Of a DNA stretch of 50,231 nt, positions 9,983 through 19,899 are shown piece after piece; positions within the stretch are counted from its first letter, which is position 1; every line of letters starts with the position of its first letter. Under the pieces are notes generated by a model, which was not told the origin of the DNA, did not search any database, and worked only from the letters and a program-made list of their open reading frames with translations. Both the position numbers and the translations under genes were made by a program. The stretch lies in assembly GCF_963678635.1 (NCBI RefSeq), contig NW_026971249.1, positions 1 through 50,231 of the forward strand, read 5' to 3'. Source of the stretch: Symsagittifera roscoffensis (Eukaryota; Xenacoelomorpha; Acoela; Convolutidae).

Positions 9983-12151
9983 ATGGCTCCAACAAAATCA
10001 ACTTTAGAACAACTACCTAATTAATGAAGACACTGCCACAGTACTTTCGAGGAGCTTGAGGAAGAGGTAGCGTATCAAATAACCAACTCAAATCGAGTAT
10101 GTTAAGCTTAGTCTCGAGGAAGTAACTACTTGTTTCGATCTACTCGTTAAGCTCGCAGACAACTTGCCCGCGTTTTTCACACACAAAACACTAGGGAAAC
10201 TGCTTAACGCAGTGAAAACTAAATTGCGACCTACTTGTCAATGTTAGGAAGTACGAAAAGGTCTTAACAAACGATGATTCAATTTCCACAAGGTCAAACA
10301 GCCCACTCAGAGTGCAAGGCACATCTTCAACAGCCAATCTATCAGTAGGAAGCTCAAACACTAGTAAAAACTTGACCAACATCGTCATCAGTACTAGGGC
10401 TGCCGACATTTCAACATACACATCCACCTACGGTTTGGGAACTTTCAACTTAGACGCTCACCATTGCTATGTTTCCCACCTCTACCGGGAATCGACAGAG
10501 CTATAGATCATACAAACAACGGTGTCATGCTACCTTTGCAACTGATTTCAGATCAGTTTCACCTACTGCAAAGCTTGATACTTTGAACTTTCACGCTCCT
10601 CGACGTCATAACTTCTCGCCTGCACCTGTTTCTAATGAATACCCCATATGGAACGATTCTTCAACACAAGGAGCCCTAATGTTAACTGGCAATAACCGAT
10701 ATGGTCTCTCAACAACTTTATTCGCGAATAGTCCTTGTTACTACATCTGAACAGCTCGTTGCCAACCACTTTTGCGACTATCATAAGATTAACTAACAAT
10801 CACACGACCAACAACGCAACAATCTTTTCGGAAACGATCAAACACAAGGCAGTAACCACGTTAACAATAACCCGACTACTGGCATCAGCTACAGTTTGAA
10901 AGGATTCAAGTTACCGGATATAAAAGTACAGAAGTTTGGTGGCAACCCAGTGAAGTGGAAAACCGGTTCAAACTTTTCCAGCCTCTAAGCCCGGCTGAGA
11001 AAATTACCTACTTCCAGAGAGACAACCCACGTCTATTACCCGGTTGCTAAAACTACTTACTTGCAGTCATTCTGCACTGATAATACTAAAAGCTTAAAAG
11101 AGAGCTACGGAATCTATTTACCTTATACGGAAAATACTTAATTAGTAGAGAAATTAAGTATACGGAAATAACTTACGGAAATTACATACTTAATCGAGAG
11201 CTTCCGAAATTACTTATTTGCTGAGAATCAACCCATATCTATACCCGGTTGAGAAAGTTACTAACTTGCAGTCATAATGCACTGATAATGCTAAACTCTT
11301 AATAGAGAGCTACGGAACCAAATCTTCTGCGTACGAACATACAATGCTTAAATTAGTGTGTCGATACAGTAACCCAACTTTTGCTGAGTCAGCGTTCATC
11401 AAGGAACTTCAAAAATTTGTCAGTTTGATGCTAAGCAAACCACAGGGTTTCATCAATTATGCTGCTTTCCTACGAAAGCTAATTCACAACTTCGAACTCA
11501 ACGGCTACACCGCTGATCTGAACTCTAGTAACCTAACCGGACTTGCTCGCTTAAAGCTCATAGTAATTCTACTAATTAAGTGGAAAGAACACTGCGTGTT
11601 GCACGACCTTGATTACGGTACACTCAAAGACTTGACTCAGTACCTGGATAACTAATCGCGAGCATGCGAGAATCTGGACATAGAACCAACAACTTCAAAT
11701 CAAGTGGGACGAAATTTCCAACCAACGAAGCAACAACAACCCGACAACCGTTCCAACCAATTTGTTTTTGCTATCCAGACAAAACTATGGCAGATCTGCA
11801 GGTATTTTGACAAGAACAACAACTTAAACATGTCCAATAGTCCAATAGATAACCAAGCACTATATTGGAAAATGTCCCGTTTTTTCGAAACTCCCGTAGA
11901 TCAACGAGCAGAGTTGGTGAAAAAACATAAACTGAGCTTCAGCTTCTTAAGATAACCCAGATCTAGTAATGCACATCGGCCAAGCGATGTTTCATCAACA
12001 ACTGCGGAGGGAATACCATTCAGCTCTACACATCGACAAAAAAGCCGTTTCAAACGCACAACCAAAAATCAAACACATTCAGCTTGGCACTGCAGTATTC
12101 AAGTCCTCGAACCAAGCTATGGATCCAGTCAAAAATATCAGTAAAATCTGA
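9983..12151 (+). pseudogene. BEL/Pao gag, heavily decayed
   Basis: The start at ATG 9983 gives MAPTKSTLEQL, the usual style of BEL gag N-termini. At 10,890-10,990 the conserved core reads GFKLPDIKVQKFGGNPVKW. A helical segment with GYTADLNSSNLTGLARLKL follows at 11,344-11,655. The zinc-binding C-terminus is recognisable at 11,790-12,090: CRYFDKNNNL, QRAELVKKHKLSFSFLR, and ALHIDKKAV in the next frame. Several expected cysteines are changed. Many stops and frameshifts interrupt it. At 11.03-11.34 kb a short stretch is repeated twice (CCCGGTTG...ACTTGCAGTCAT...CACTGATAATGCTAAA) and may be a small local duplication. Confidence 0.75.
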
Positions 12152-12179
12152 TATCAGTTGCAATATATACCTGTTACTT

Positions 12180-12449
12180 TTTTAACGATGGCACCAACTA
12201 ATTTGCTACGCCATACTGGGCAATTGCAACAGCTACTCATACATTTTCAGCAAAACAGCTGAAACACTTTATTGTAAATCAAGCCAACAACTACAGCTTA
12301 GTGTGCGAGGTGCTTTCAGTAAAGACAAAGTGTCTTACTCTCTGGTCCGGCTAAATATCGGACCACATAAACTCTGAGTTTTGAAGCAGGCAATCTTATC
12401 GGAACGTGCTCACTCCACAATCACCTTCGACATGTCAATTTGTCTTTCT
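12180..12449 (+). pseudogene. BEL/Pao protease region, truncated by Gypsy-2
   Basis: This lies between the gag zinc region and the left LTR of Gypsy-2. Text such as ISDHINSEF and TCQFVFL in broken frames is compatible with the degraded retropepsin and pre-RT part, but no intact DTG/DDG active site can be read. The assignment is by position between gag and the pre-RT motif that resumes at 31767. Confidence 0.45.
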
Positions 12450-13354
12450 TGTAACAGTCGCCTACTTCGGTCACATATGAGGCTTAAGAAAAATAGGCCC
12501 TATAACTATTGGCTCAAGAGTCAGGGACACTATCTCTTGTGTTTTTCTACCTCAAAACGGTCGGAGCCAATTCGGTTCACTTGCGACATGAGACTAGAAC
12601 CCGTTAAAACTTAAAGGCCACTACCAAAATATCCCCCCACTCTAGAGAATAAGAACGTCCCCATAATTAGGTCTCGAGATACCAAAAATACACGAACGCC
12701 GTTAAAAAAAGGGTCGGAACAATCCGTTAAGTTACTTTTTATCAGACAGTGGAACTTTGATCCATTTCAGATGGATCAACCTAAAACTCGCCTTACCTCA
12801 ACATAACAATAATAAAACACACTCGCGAAAATTAAATTAGGTACTTACATAGCAGCACACTCGAGAACTAGAGGTAACTAAATTAGTAAGCAATTTGAGA
12901 ATGATCGGGGAATTAAGTTTAATTCAATAAGTTCTAATCGAACAAGTTTTATCTCAAGAATGGAGTTTTGGTTCTGGACCATTGGGACACTTCGGTTGTC
13001 CACCTTTCCACCGAAGGCTCACTCTGGTTCAGCTAGATTCCGATCTTCTTTTGTAACCACCGTCTACTGTATCAAGATGGGACAGCTCTACTCTCGTGGT
13101 TTTTATTGTTATCTTGGAAATTGCTAGTAGCAATTTCCCGCTGTTTTTCTGTCACTTTCCCGCTATTGTCAATTCGGTCGTTCTGATCTTTTATTTTTTC
13201 CGTTGTCGCTATGTTTCCCGCTTTGTTTTCAGTTGTCGCGAGAAAACTGAACATGACAGGCTCCATTCGAAATTTTGAAAAATAAAGATTCATTCTAAAA
13301 CCATGTATTTCGCGTTCCTCAAGGTCAAACTTCCCAATATGACCGACTGGCACA
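12450..13354 (-). repeat. Gypsy-2 3' LTR (left copy)
   Basis: A direct repeat of 30862-31766, the same length (905 bp), and nearly identical. The minus-strand 5' end TGTGCCAGTCGG and 3' end CTGTTACA fit LTR rules. Most differences cluster in the last 100 bp on the right. A 93-codon minus frame (13353-13072) lies at its start and is continuous with upstream internal sequence across the boundary. Confidence 0.88.
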
Positions 13355-13784
13355 TACTCCCCGGACTCAAGATCGATGTCCTCATCGCGTGCTGCTGTCT
13401 GTCAGTGAATTCCCAGAAACCCGAGTGTTGCTCAAGGTACAGTGCCAGTGGTCATTTACAGAAGTTTGCAGCAGACTTAAGTTTATCTGCACCCCAAAAT
13501 TCACAACCATGTAAAATTTTCATACTATCGCTAAACAGCAATCAAAATCTGCACACCCTGCACCTGTGAATTATCGCTTTTTAAGCTAGTTCTTTAAAAT
13601 TTCTTTTGTCCTATTCAATCAGGAAATTGTGATGCAGATTTGTATAATAGATATAGCATATTAATAACAATATCTCATTTGTTAAAATTTCTTTTTCGTG
13701 AACCCAGATTTCATCCGCGTTCACCCTTGAGCCACCTTCCCTCTCAAGACTCAAGACTCTAGAATTTCCCTTTGAGCCACCTGC
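13355..13784 (-). other. Gypsy-2 3' untranslated region and candidate polypurine tract
   Basis: This lies between the end of ORF6 and the 3' LTR. On the minus strand the LTR is preceded by CCGGGGAGTA (about 13355-13364), a short purine-rich stretch that could serve as plus-strand primer, though it is weaker than usual. The rest is non-coding apart from a frame that runs from about 13,410 (after a TGA) through the boundary into the LTR. Confidence 0.45.
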
Positions 13785-14555
13785 TCATCTCGCGTTCTTC
13801 GCCCTCGAGGTACTAGACCCAGACGTATTTGACCCCGCAAACTGTTTCAACAGTGCTTCTTCATCATCGGAGCTAATCACGATCTCCTCCCAAGCCTTCA
13901 GCTGTTCATAGGATCGCATCCATTCCATTTGCTCCTGCAATCTCTTCGCTTGATTGGGCAAACTCTTCACCCTCGACTCTCGGTTCAAACAGAAGGAATT
14001 GTGAAGACTCAGGCTCACGTTCTTCGCCAAGTCTTCCTCTAGTATCGACTCCCTCGCCTTGGTGTTATTTCTGGACACTCTACCAACTCTTTTCCACCCC
14101 GTCGTGATCGTATTTCGATGGGTCAGCAGAGGTCTCTTGAAGGCCTCCGGTCCTATCTCGACCTGGAACTGTCGATGTTCCTTTTGATATTTCCTCATAT
14201 GATCATTCGTTAGCATGTACAACCAGGACGTCAACGTCGCTCGAAACCAAGGAAAGAACCTCATGCGGCTCCATACGTGTCTGACTTCCATTGGTATGGC
14301 GAATACCTTGCATGCAGTCTCAAACAACTCAAGTCTCCTGCTGTAATCTATCGCGTATATCGACTCCGCCGTTGGCGTCTTCGTTTCCCGATACTTCGTT
14401 ACATCTTCTTCAATCCATCTTAGAGCCAGCATCGTGCTCACCACCAAGAGCGTCACCTTTTGCCTATCGACCCAATTTCTTCCACATCCCATACCAGGCA
14501 GAGGTTTCCGTGATCCGGATACCACACCGTTTGTTCCAGACAGTGGCATGGGCAT
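13785..14555 (-). CDS. Gypsy-2 accessory ORF6, unknown
   Basis: A 256-codon frame, the last before the 3' LTR. It contains a short hydrophobic run (VTLLVVSTMLALRW, about residues 34-47), too short for a confident membrane span. Charged helical sequence follows, then a C-terminal tail with SSDDEEALLKQF and SSTSRAKNAR. It overlaps the end of ORF5 by 103 nt in another frame; ORF5 and ORF6 may be one protein broken by a frameshift. I do not recognise a domain. The lack of a signal peptide and of a clear anchor argues against a standard envelope protein. Confidence 0.55.
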   Translation of the reverse strand: MPMPLSGTNGVVSGSRKPLPGMGCGRNWVDRQKVTLLVVSTMLALRWIEEDVTKYRETKTPTAESIYAIDYSRRLELFETACKVFAIPMEVRHVWSRMRFFPWFRATLTSWLYMLTNDHMRKYQKEHRQFQVEIGPEAFKRPLLTHRNTITTGWKRVGRVSRNNTKARESILEEDLAKNVSLSLHNSFCLNRESRVKSLPNQAKRLQEQMEWMRSYEQLKAWEEIVISSDDEEALLKQFAGSNTSGSSTSRAKNAR

Positions 14556-15676
14556 TCCCCATGTGTGATTTCAAAACTCCTAAGGTTGCGCTCTCCAGAG
14601 GCTTCCAGGAGAGGCTCGAGCTCCATCATCTTCTCGTGTATCGTATCGTTCTCCTCCATGTTTGGAGCACCACCCACCGGTTTTCCCATCACGTTTTGTC
14701 TCTCGTGGTCACTTGTGTTTTCACTTTCCAATTTCAAAAACTCTTCCCCCCAGATTTCACTCAAGTCATCGCTCTGCTCTCTCGGCACTGTTCCTCGGAA
14801 GTTTCTCAACAGCCTGTGTGAATGATGCGACATCAGAGCCAGTCTTACGCACTTGGGCACTGAGAAGGCCTTGTCTATCAATACCCTTTGGCTGGATACC
14901 TCCACCATCGCCATGTGCAATGGATAGTGGCTGCCACATAGGTTGGCCATCACTGACCCCACTAAGGACTTCGCATTTAGAGGCAGACCATAGGCTTCGC
15001 TCATGGGAAATCACATTTCCGCTTCAAGTCCAACCTTCCAGCTCTTGATGTGTTTCTGGGTTACCTGCAACACCCCGGGCCATGACTCCACACTCAACGC
15101 AATCACCAAGTGGTGTTCTGACTCTAGCCTCACCAGTGACTGGAGACTGCACATTCTCGAGAAGAATCCCAGAGCTGTTGCTAGGTTTACCGTGGTACTC
15201 GCGTAGCACTCAGCCACGATCTGTATTTCACTCTTCTCCCTTTCGGTAATGTCTTCAAACCAGGTGACTAGATCTTCTTTCTGGAAGGACTGTATCCTGA
15301 CGCATGACCGTCCATCACAGGTGTGCTCGCCATTTCCACACGTCGAATCAAGACAACTGCCCGGCTCCATTTTCTTCACCGACCCTAGTCTACTCGTCGT
15401 TTCACTTGACTCCTTCACCTGAGGCAGGATCAGTCTGTGCACTATGCTCAATGTCGCCAGATCTTGGTCCTCCGCTGGTGCTAATCTCACTCGCTCCGTG
15501 ACTTCCTCGATCAGGCTCGCATGGGGATGTGGACACCAGGAGAGCCTCAGCAGTTTCCACACCACTCCCAGATTCGTGACCAACATGCCATTCCCATTAC
15601 CCATCTTCAGTTCGACTCTTTTACTTGAGCGCGGCACACTTATCACCTCTGGTATCTTCTCGAGAATCAAACCCAA
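14453..15676 (-). pseudogene. Gypsy-2 accessory ORF5, one in-frame stop, unknown
   Basis: Two frames (15676-15011 and 15004-14453) are in the same phase and separated only by a TGA at 15013-15011, so this is one ~407-codon ORF with a nonsense change. A cysteine cluster (SCLDSTCGNGEHTCDGRSC) sits near residues 115-133. The second half has HH/CPCH residues (SHHSHRLLR, GECPCHCLEQ). The clusters could bind metal or form disulfides. No signal peptide was seen, though the upstream start is unclear because a TAG lies just before the first usable start. I do not recognise a family. Confidence 0.55.
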
Positions 15677-15859
15677 GCTAGGTCTCTCTCTCTACAGTGT
15701 CTATTTCCACTATCTTCTCTGTCCAGAACTTTAGTAGCGCCGCCACCTCGTAGTGTCTGTGAGCGCCTCCGGCTCCCGAGTCCAGGAAAGGTTTATACGC
15801 CATCCCCATCACTCCAGACACATACTGGTACTCTACTCTCCCTTCTTATTGGGTTTCAA

Positions 15860-16969
15860 TTACTCTCCTGATGAGGTCAAGTTACGGTGCACGTCGTGTT
15901 TCTCCTCGAATTTCTTGTTGTAGAATCTCCATATCTCATCTAACTTCCTGTGGCTCTCTAGAGACTGCCTGGAACCATCCTCCTTTTCTATCCCAGTACT
16001 CTGGTACACATTCAAGATGACTGCTGAGACTCTCCTTTCCATTGCTTTTCTTCCAATTGCTCTTTGCTGGCATGCTAGGATGGTGCTCTCAGTCATCACC
16101 GACATTATCCACCTCAAGAAACAAGTAGCGTCTCTCCTCCTTGCCAGGCTCAAGCCTGAGTTATCCCTAGCTAAGTGTTGCATCAATGTCTGATATATTT
16201 CTAGACTTTTTCCACCCAACTTCAACTTGTCATGCGAGGTCAGCGTTTTCAACTCTATCCCCACCAGGCTCCACGCGAAAATCAATTGTTCTGCTGTTCT
16301 AACAAAGGGGTTTGTCATCAATGGCGACGCCGATGAGGATGTCCTCATCGCTTCTTCAAAATAATCCCTCAACAATTTCTGCCAAGTTCTCCTCAGATGG
16401 CTCCCCAATTCCAATTTGTTAATCTCAGCCTTCTGCTGGGTAGCCCAGTTGCGTCGTTTGCGTGACACTCCACTGTCGAGCTTCTTTAGGCAGTCTTCCA
16501 ATTCCTTCAATGTTTCCAGGGCCATCCACCACGGTCGGGAGGTGTTCCTCGTTTTATTCTTCTCGAGAGGATCGCTAGTTACTTGCTTCCCAGTGGCCTG
16601 ATGTTCATTTGAGACCCATTCTTTGCCGACGTCCACTTCCCATGTCTGCCCGCTCGTCGAACCTCGTTTCATCTTCGTCCTTTGAGGCTTGAAATCTTCT
16701 TCCGTTGTCGAGTTGGTGGGAACCTCCATCTCTCTTTCTACCTCGAGCAGTTTCCTTGGTTCGTAGCTACTCTTGTAGGTTGCTGTCTTCCATCGTGCCA
16801 GAACCATGGGGGCCGTCTCTCTCAAGTTTTTCTCCGAGACCGCATCCGCCGAAGGACTACCCCACCCTTCTACCTCTCTCTTCCTCTTGCGAGACCTCAC
16901 GTCTTTACTTGGGGGCGTTGCCGTTATCATCACTGATTCGACCTCTTTGTCTCCATCCAACCCTTCCAA
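15860..16969 (-). CDS. Gypsy-2 accessory ORF4, basic, unknown
   Basis: A 369-codon frame starting with ATG. Two basic clusters resemble nuclear localisation signals (SRKRKREVEG near residue 26, QRTKMKRG near residue 95). The second half is predicted helical, with several Trp and Leu repeats (TWQKLLRDYFEEAM, AEQLIFAWSLVGIEL). There is no transmembrane segment. It reads cleanly without stops and sits between ORF3b and ORF5 on the coding strand. One guess is a nucleic-acid-binding accessory protein; the family is unknown. Confidence 0.6.
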   Translation of the reverse strand: MEGLDGDKEVESVMITATPPSKDVRSRKRKREVEGWGSPSADAVSEKNLRETAPMVLARWKTATYKSSYEPRKLLEVEREMEVPTNSTTEEDFKPQRTKMKRGSTSGQTWEVDVGKEWVSNEHQATGKQVTSDPLEKNKTRNTSRPWWMALETLKELEDCLKKLDSGVSRKRRNWATQQKAEINKLELGSHLRRTWQKLLRDYFEEAMRTSSSASPLMTNPFVRTAEQLIFAWSLVGIELKTLTSHDKLKLGGKSLEIYQTLMQHLARDNSGLSLARRRDATCFLRWIMSVMTESTILACQQRAIGRKAMERRVSAVILNVYQSTGIEKEDGSRQSLESHRKLDEIWRFYNKKFEEKHDVHRNLTSSGE

Positions 16970-17098
16970 CTCTTGCCTCCCCCTGCTCGAGCCTGAAGAA
17001 TATTAGTACTTTTAATTGTATTACTAGTTTCGACCTTATCCCCCCTTACACTTTCAATTATTTTATTGACAGTTTTTTGTTTCAGAGTAGAGCTGTCT

Positions 17099-17392
17099 TT
17101 ACATTCGTCTTCTTTGGTCTTCCGTGATCCGTGATGCCTTTTTCAACTCGACCATCTTGCTCAGCAGTTCTCCTCTAGCTTTCTCCTCCAGACCCGTCCC
17201 CATCAGGACAGGCTCTCCGAACTTCACCACTGTGTCCCACAGTTCTTCCTTGAAATCATCCAGTGTGATCTCGCCATCCACTTTTCGTTTGAACTCGCTC
17301 AAGAATTCGCGTCAAGCGTCCTCATCCAGAGAGCCTAGGAACATGGTCTTGTTTCCCTCGAAGACCATGTTCCTAGTGTTCCCTACTTCCAT
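17099..17392 (-). pseudogene. Gypsy-2 accessory ORF3b, one in-frame TGA
   Basis: From ATG at 17392 a frame of about 97 codons runs to 17099, broken once by TGA at 17314-17312. The sequence is acidic/amphipathic (for example DDFKEELWDTVVKFGEPV), with a helical C-terminal half. The first 20 codons contain a perfect 16-bp inverted repeat (17335-17376). It is not recognised. It may be part of a spliced or fused accessory protein together with ORF3 or ORF4. Confidence 0.45.
17335..17376. other. Perfect 16-bp stem-loop inside ORF3b
   Basis: CTAGGAACATGGTCTT (17335-17350), a 10-nt loop, then the exact reverse complement (17361-17376). In the minus-strand transcript this makes a strong hairpin just downstream of the ORF3b start. 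Confidence 0.9.
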
Positions 17393-17513
17393 TCTTCTTC
17401 CTTTCTTCTTCTGCGCTCAAGAGTATCATTCCCATATTAGAAGTATCACCCATCAGTGGCAACTCTAGATTTTTACGGGGAGATGAGGTCAGAGGTGGTT
17501 TGGGAGTGTCTGC

Positions 17514-18593
17514 CTAATTTTCTCCGCTCAGGTCCTTCAACAGCTCTTGAGTGGTGAATTCCTCCTCTGATGGTTTTGATTCGGGCGTGTTCCCTACTTC
17601 CATATCCTCCCCTGCCTTGCTGAGAGTCTCATCCATGCTTTCTTCTCCTGATTCGACTCTTCTCCTCTCAAGGACCTTCTTGAATTGATCTTCTACAGGG
17701 CCGCTTCTTTTATCTCCAGTGGTGCCCACCGACAAGGGTGATGGTGTCGTCGGATCTGGTTTCTTGTATTCCGTCAGAGCCACATACAACGGGCCTGCTG
17801 CATCCAGCTCCTTCCCCTCCTGTCTCATCTCCACCTGCTCCAGTCCGTAAGGTTCCCGGTATCTTCTCGTGGCAAACTTCATCTCGTCCTTTAGTGCAAT
17901 GTGTCCTTCTTCCACGATCATCCTGCCATCGTCCCACACCGGCGACATGTTCTCGAAACCCGCCCGCTCAAGCTTTCTCAAGACCTCTCGTATCTCGAAT
18001 TTTGGGGGCAATGAGCCTCTCATCTTCTTCGCTTGGGTCGTCCAGGAGTTTATTTTTTTGTCACAGGTGTGAAAATAGACCGCTGCAGTGTAGCCGATGA
18101 ATAGGGGATCCCAGCCATCGGTGAATTCCCTCTGCTGCCCTTCCGCCGCTGCTCTCCCGAACAGGGACGGGACCACCAGGGAACTGTTCATTTCCAGGGT
18201 CATTCTCCTTACCGTTGGGAATTCTGGAATGGTTGTTGACAAGACTTCCTTCTCCAGTATTGCCTCTAGCTCCCTCTTCACGAACTCGAAGCTCTTCTTC
18301 CATGCGGGAATTCTCAAGACCACTTGTCCACTCGCCGTCAGGGGGTTTAGGTTCCAGAACTTGGGGTAAGTTTCGATGGGGCCTTCGCGTTTACCTCCCA
18401 TCCTACACTGCAGTTGTCCTCGGAAATTGTACACCATCAACTCTGGATCCTTCACTTTTCCGAAGAGTACCGTGTTGCTCATTTGTGCCCCTAGCACCTC
18501 TTGCTGACACCAATTGAGTGTCGTCCTATCCAGTATACTTATGAGGCTCAAGTGTGTCACGGAGTTGCGATAAGCTGTCACCAGAGGATCCAT
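17514..18593 (-). CDS. Gypsy-2 accessory ORF3, overlaps pol end, unknown
   Basis: A 359-codon frame starting at ATG 18593 that overlaps the end of the integrase frame by 68 nt in another phase, as retroelement third genes often do. The first ~260 residues look globular, with aromatic and hydrophobic spacing (GWDPLFIGYTAAVYFHTC). The last ~100 are acidic and low-complexity (ESGEESMDETLSKAGEDMEV). No signal peptide, membrane span or furin-like site is visible, so I do not call it an envelope. No stops interrupt it. Expression by reinitiation, frameshifting or splicing is possible. Confidence 0.6.
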   Translation of the reverse strand: MDPLVTAYRNSVTHLSLISILDRTTLNWCQQEVLGAQMSNTVLFGKVKDPELMVYNFRGQLQCRMGGKREGPIETYPKFWNLNPLTASGQVVLRIPAWKKSFEFVKRELEAILEKEVLSTTIPEFPTVRRMTLEMNSSLVVPSLFGRAAAEGQQREFTDGWDPLFIGYTAAVYFHTCDKKINSWTTQAKKMRGSLPPKFEIREVLRKLERAGFENMSPVWDDGRMIVEEGHIALKDEMKFATRRYREPYGLEQVEMRQEGKELDAAGPLYVALTEYKKPDPTTPSPLSVGTTGDKRSGPVEDQFKKVLERRRVESGEESMDETLSKAGEDMEVGNTPESKPSEEEFTTQELLKDLSGEN

Positions 18594-19899
18594 AAATGCA
18601 GGTTACGACCTCCTCCAGCCCCCGGATTATCCCCATTGGGTCCGATCTCATTGCCTGGCACAGGTCTGTCAACAGAGGAATGCCCCCATTCACTTTCCTC
18701 CATTCATCTCTCGTCTTTGGATTCTTTTCCTCACCAGTCATGTGTCGGTTCTGCATCAGGAGGTACTCAAGTCCCTCCATGTCCTTTGGTATACACCAGT
18801 CCTCTGGGGATGGGACATGAGGCTTCAGATTTTCATAATGTGCTGCTCGCCCAGTACTCAAGCGGTAGAACCGCCCTTGTTGATGTTCTTCCGTTATCAT
18901 GAATGGTCCTCTCCATTTCTTGAGTAGTTTCTTTGTCCCTTTGGGCGGTATGACATTCTGGAAGACCCACACGTATTGGCCCAACTCATATGGCTTCGTC
19001 TGTAATATATTTTCATCATATTTCTTGCGCTGTCTCATTTGTGCTTGCGCAGTGTTCCTCTTGTATAGCTCGTTTAGTTCCTGCTGTCTCCTGATCGCTT
19101 CTTTCACGTAAGCTTGAGGCGACGTCCTCTTCCCTTCGAACTCCGGGTAAAAGAATGTCAGGGGCATTGCTCTCTCCATGTCCGTCAACATCATGAAAGG
19201 ACTGATGCCCGTTTTTGAGTGTTGCGTACTGTTGTACGTCCCTCCGACTTGCGGCAGATTTTTATCCCAGTATGTCATGTATCTTGAGCAGTATACCCTC
19301 AGCATGTTCACCAACGTTCTATTCTGTCTCTCTACCAGCCCGTTGGTCTGAGGATGGTAAGTCGTTGAGTGTGCTTGATCAAGGTGTGACCTCTTCATTA
19401 ACTCTTTGGTCAAATACCCCACAAAGGCCTTGCTGTTGTCTGACTGAAAAGTCATTGGACAACCATACCTCAATATCCAATGAGTTATCAGGTGGTCAAA
19501 AGTCTCCTCTGCCGAGGCTGTTTGACACGGCACCGCTTCTGCCAACTTTGTGAAGTGGTCTATGATAACCAGTATCTGGCTATACCCCGACTCCGTCATG
19601 CAGATCTTTTGATGGTCTCTCTGCACCACTTCATTAAATTCTGAGCTTTCAACCGACTTGAGTGGGAATTTCATCTTCCTTGGGTCTTTTACTTGCGGGC
19701 ATGCCAGGCATGCATTCACCCATCGCTCGCACGCTTTCCTCAATCCTGGCCAATCAAACCTGTGAAGTATTCTTTGTTGCACCTTGTCTATCCCCTGGTG
19801 CCCCATCTGGTCGTGCGTTCTGAATAATACCTCTGTCTGATACAATTGTGGTAATATGACGAGGTTGGAGGTTGTGCTTGTGTAATATCTTCTCCTCAT
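18526..19899 (-). CDS. Gypsy-2 integrase, motifs intact
   Basis: The HHCC zinc module is complete (HDQMGHQG ... CLACPQVK). The DDE catalytic core is complete: D in VVQRDHQKI, D in FQSDNSKAF, E in GLVERQNR, with spacing typical of DD35E. The C-terminal GPY/F-like module follows (KKWRGPFMITEEH ... YRLSTGRAAHYENLKPH). About 100 further residues of unknown type reach the stop. No stop interrupts the 457 codons. The natural N-terminus lies upstream in another frame: the linker frame changes near 19870, where HDEEKILHK-like text hands over to TSNLVILPQLY. This is the best preserved gene in the window. Confidence 0.92.
   Translation of the reverse strand: MRRRYYTSTTSNLVILPQLYQTEVLFRTHDQMGHQGIDKVQQRILHRFDWPGLRKACERWVNACLACPQVKDPRKMKFPLKSVESSEFNEVVQRDHQKICMTESGYSQILVIIDHFTKLAEAVPCQTASAEETFDHLITHWILRYGCPMTFQSDNSKAFVGYLTKELMKRSHLDQAHSTTYHPQTNGLVERQNRTLVNMLRVYCSRYMTYWDKNLPQVGGTYNSTQHSKTGISPFMMLTDMERAMPLTFFYPEFEGKRTSPQAYVKEAIRRQQELNELYKRNTAQAQMRQRKKYDENILQTKPYELGQYVWVFQNVIPPKGTKKLLKKWRGPFMITEEHQQGRFYRLSTGRAAHYENLKPHVPSPEDWCIPKDMEGLEYLLMQNRHMTGEEKNPKTRDEWRKVNGGIPLLTDLCQAMRSDPMGIIRGLEEVVTCIYGSSGDSLSQLRDTLEPHKYTG

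Noticed and set aside
13785-15676. Envelope gene in Gypsy-2
   Set aside because: No signal peptide, cleavage site or full-length membrane span; the only hydrophobic run (~14 residues) is too short.
14291-18517. Plus-strand Ser/Pro/Leu-rich frames opposite the accessory ORFs
   Set aside because: They are antisense shadows of GC-richer minus-strand coding sequence.
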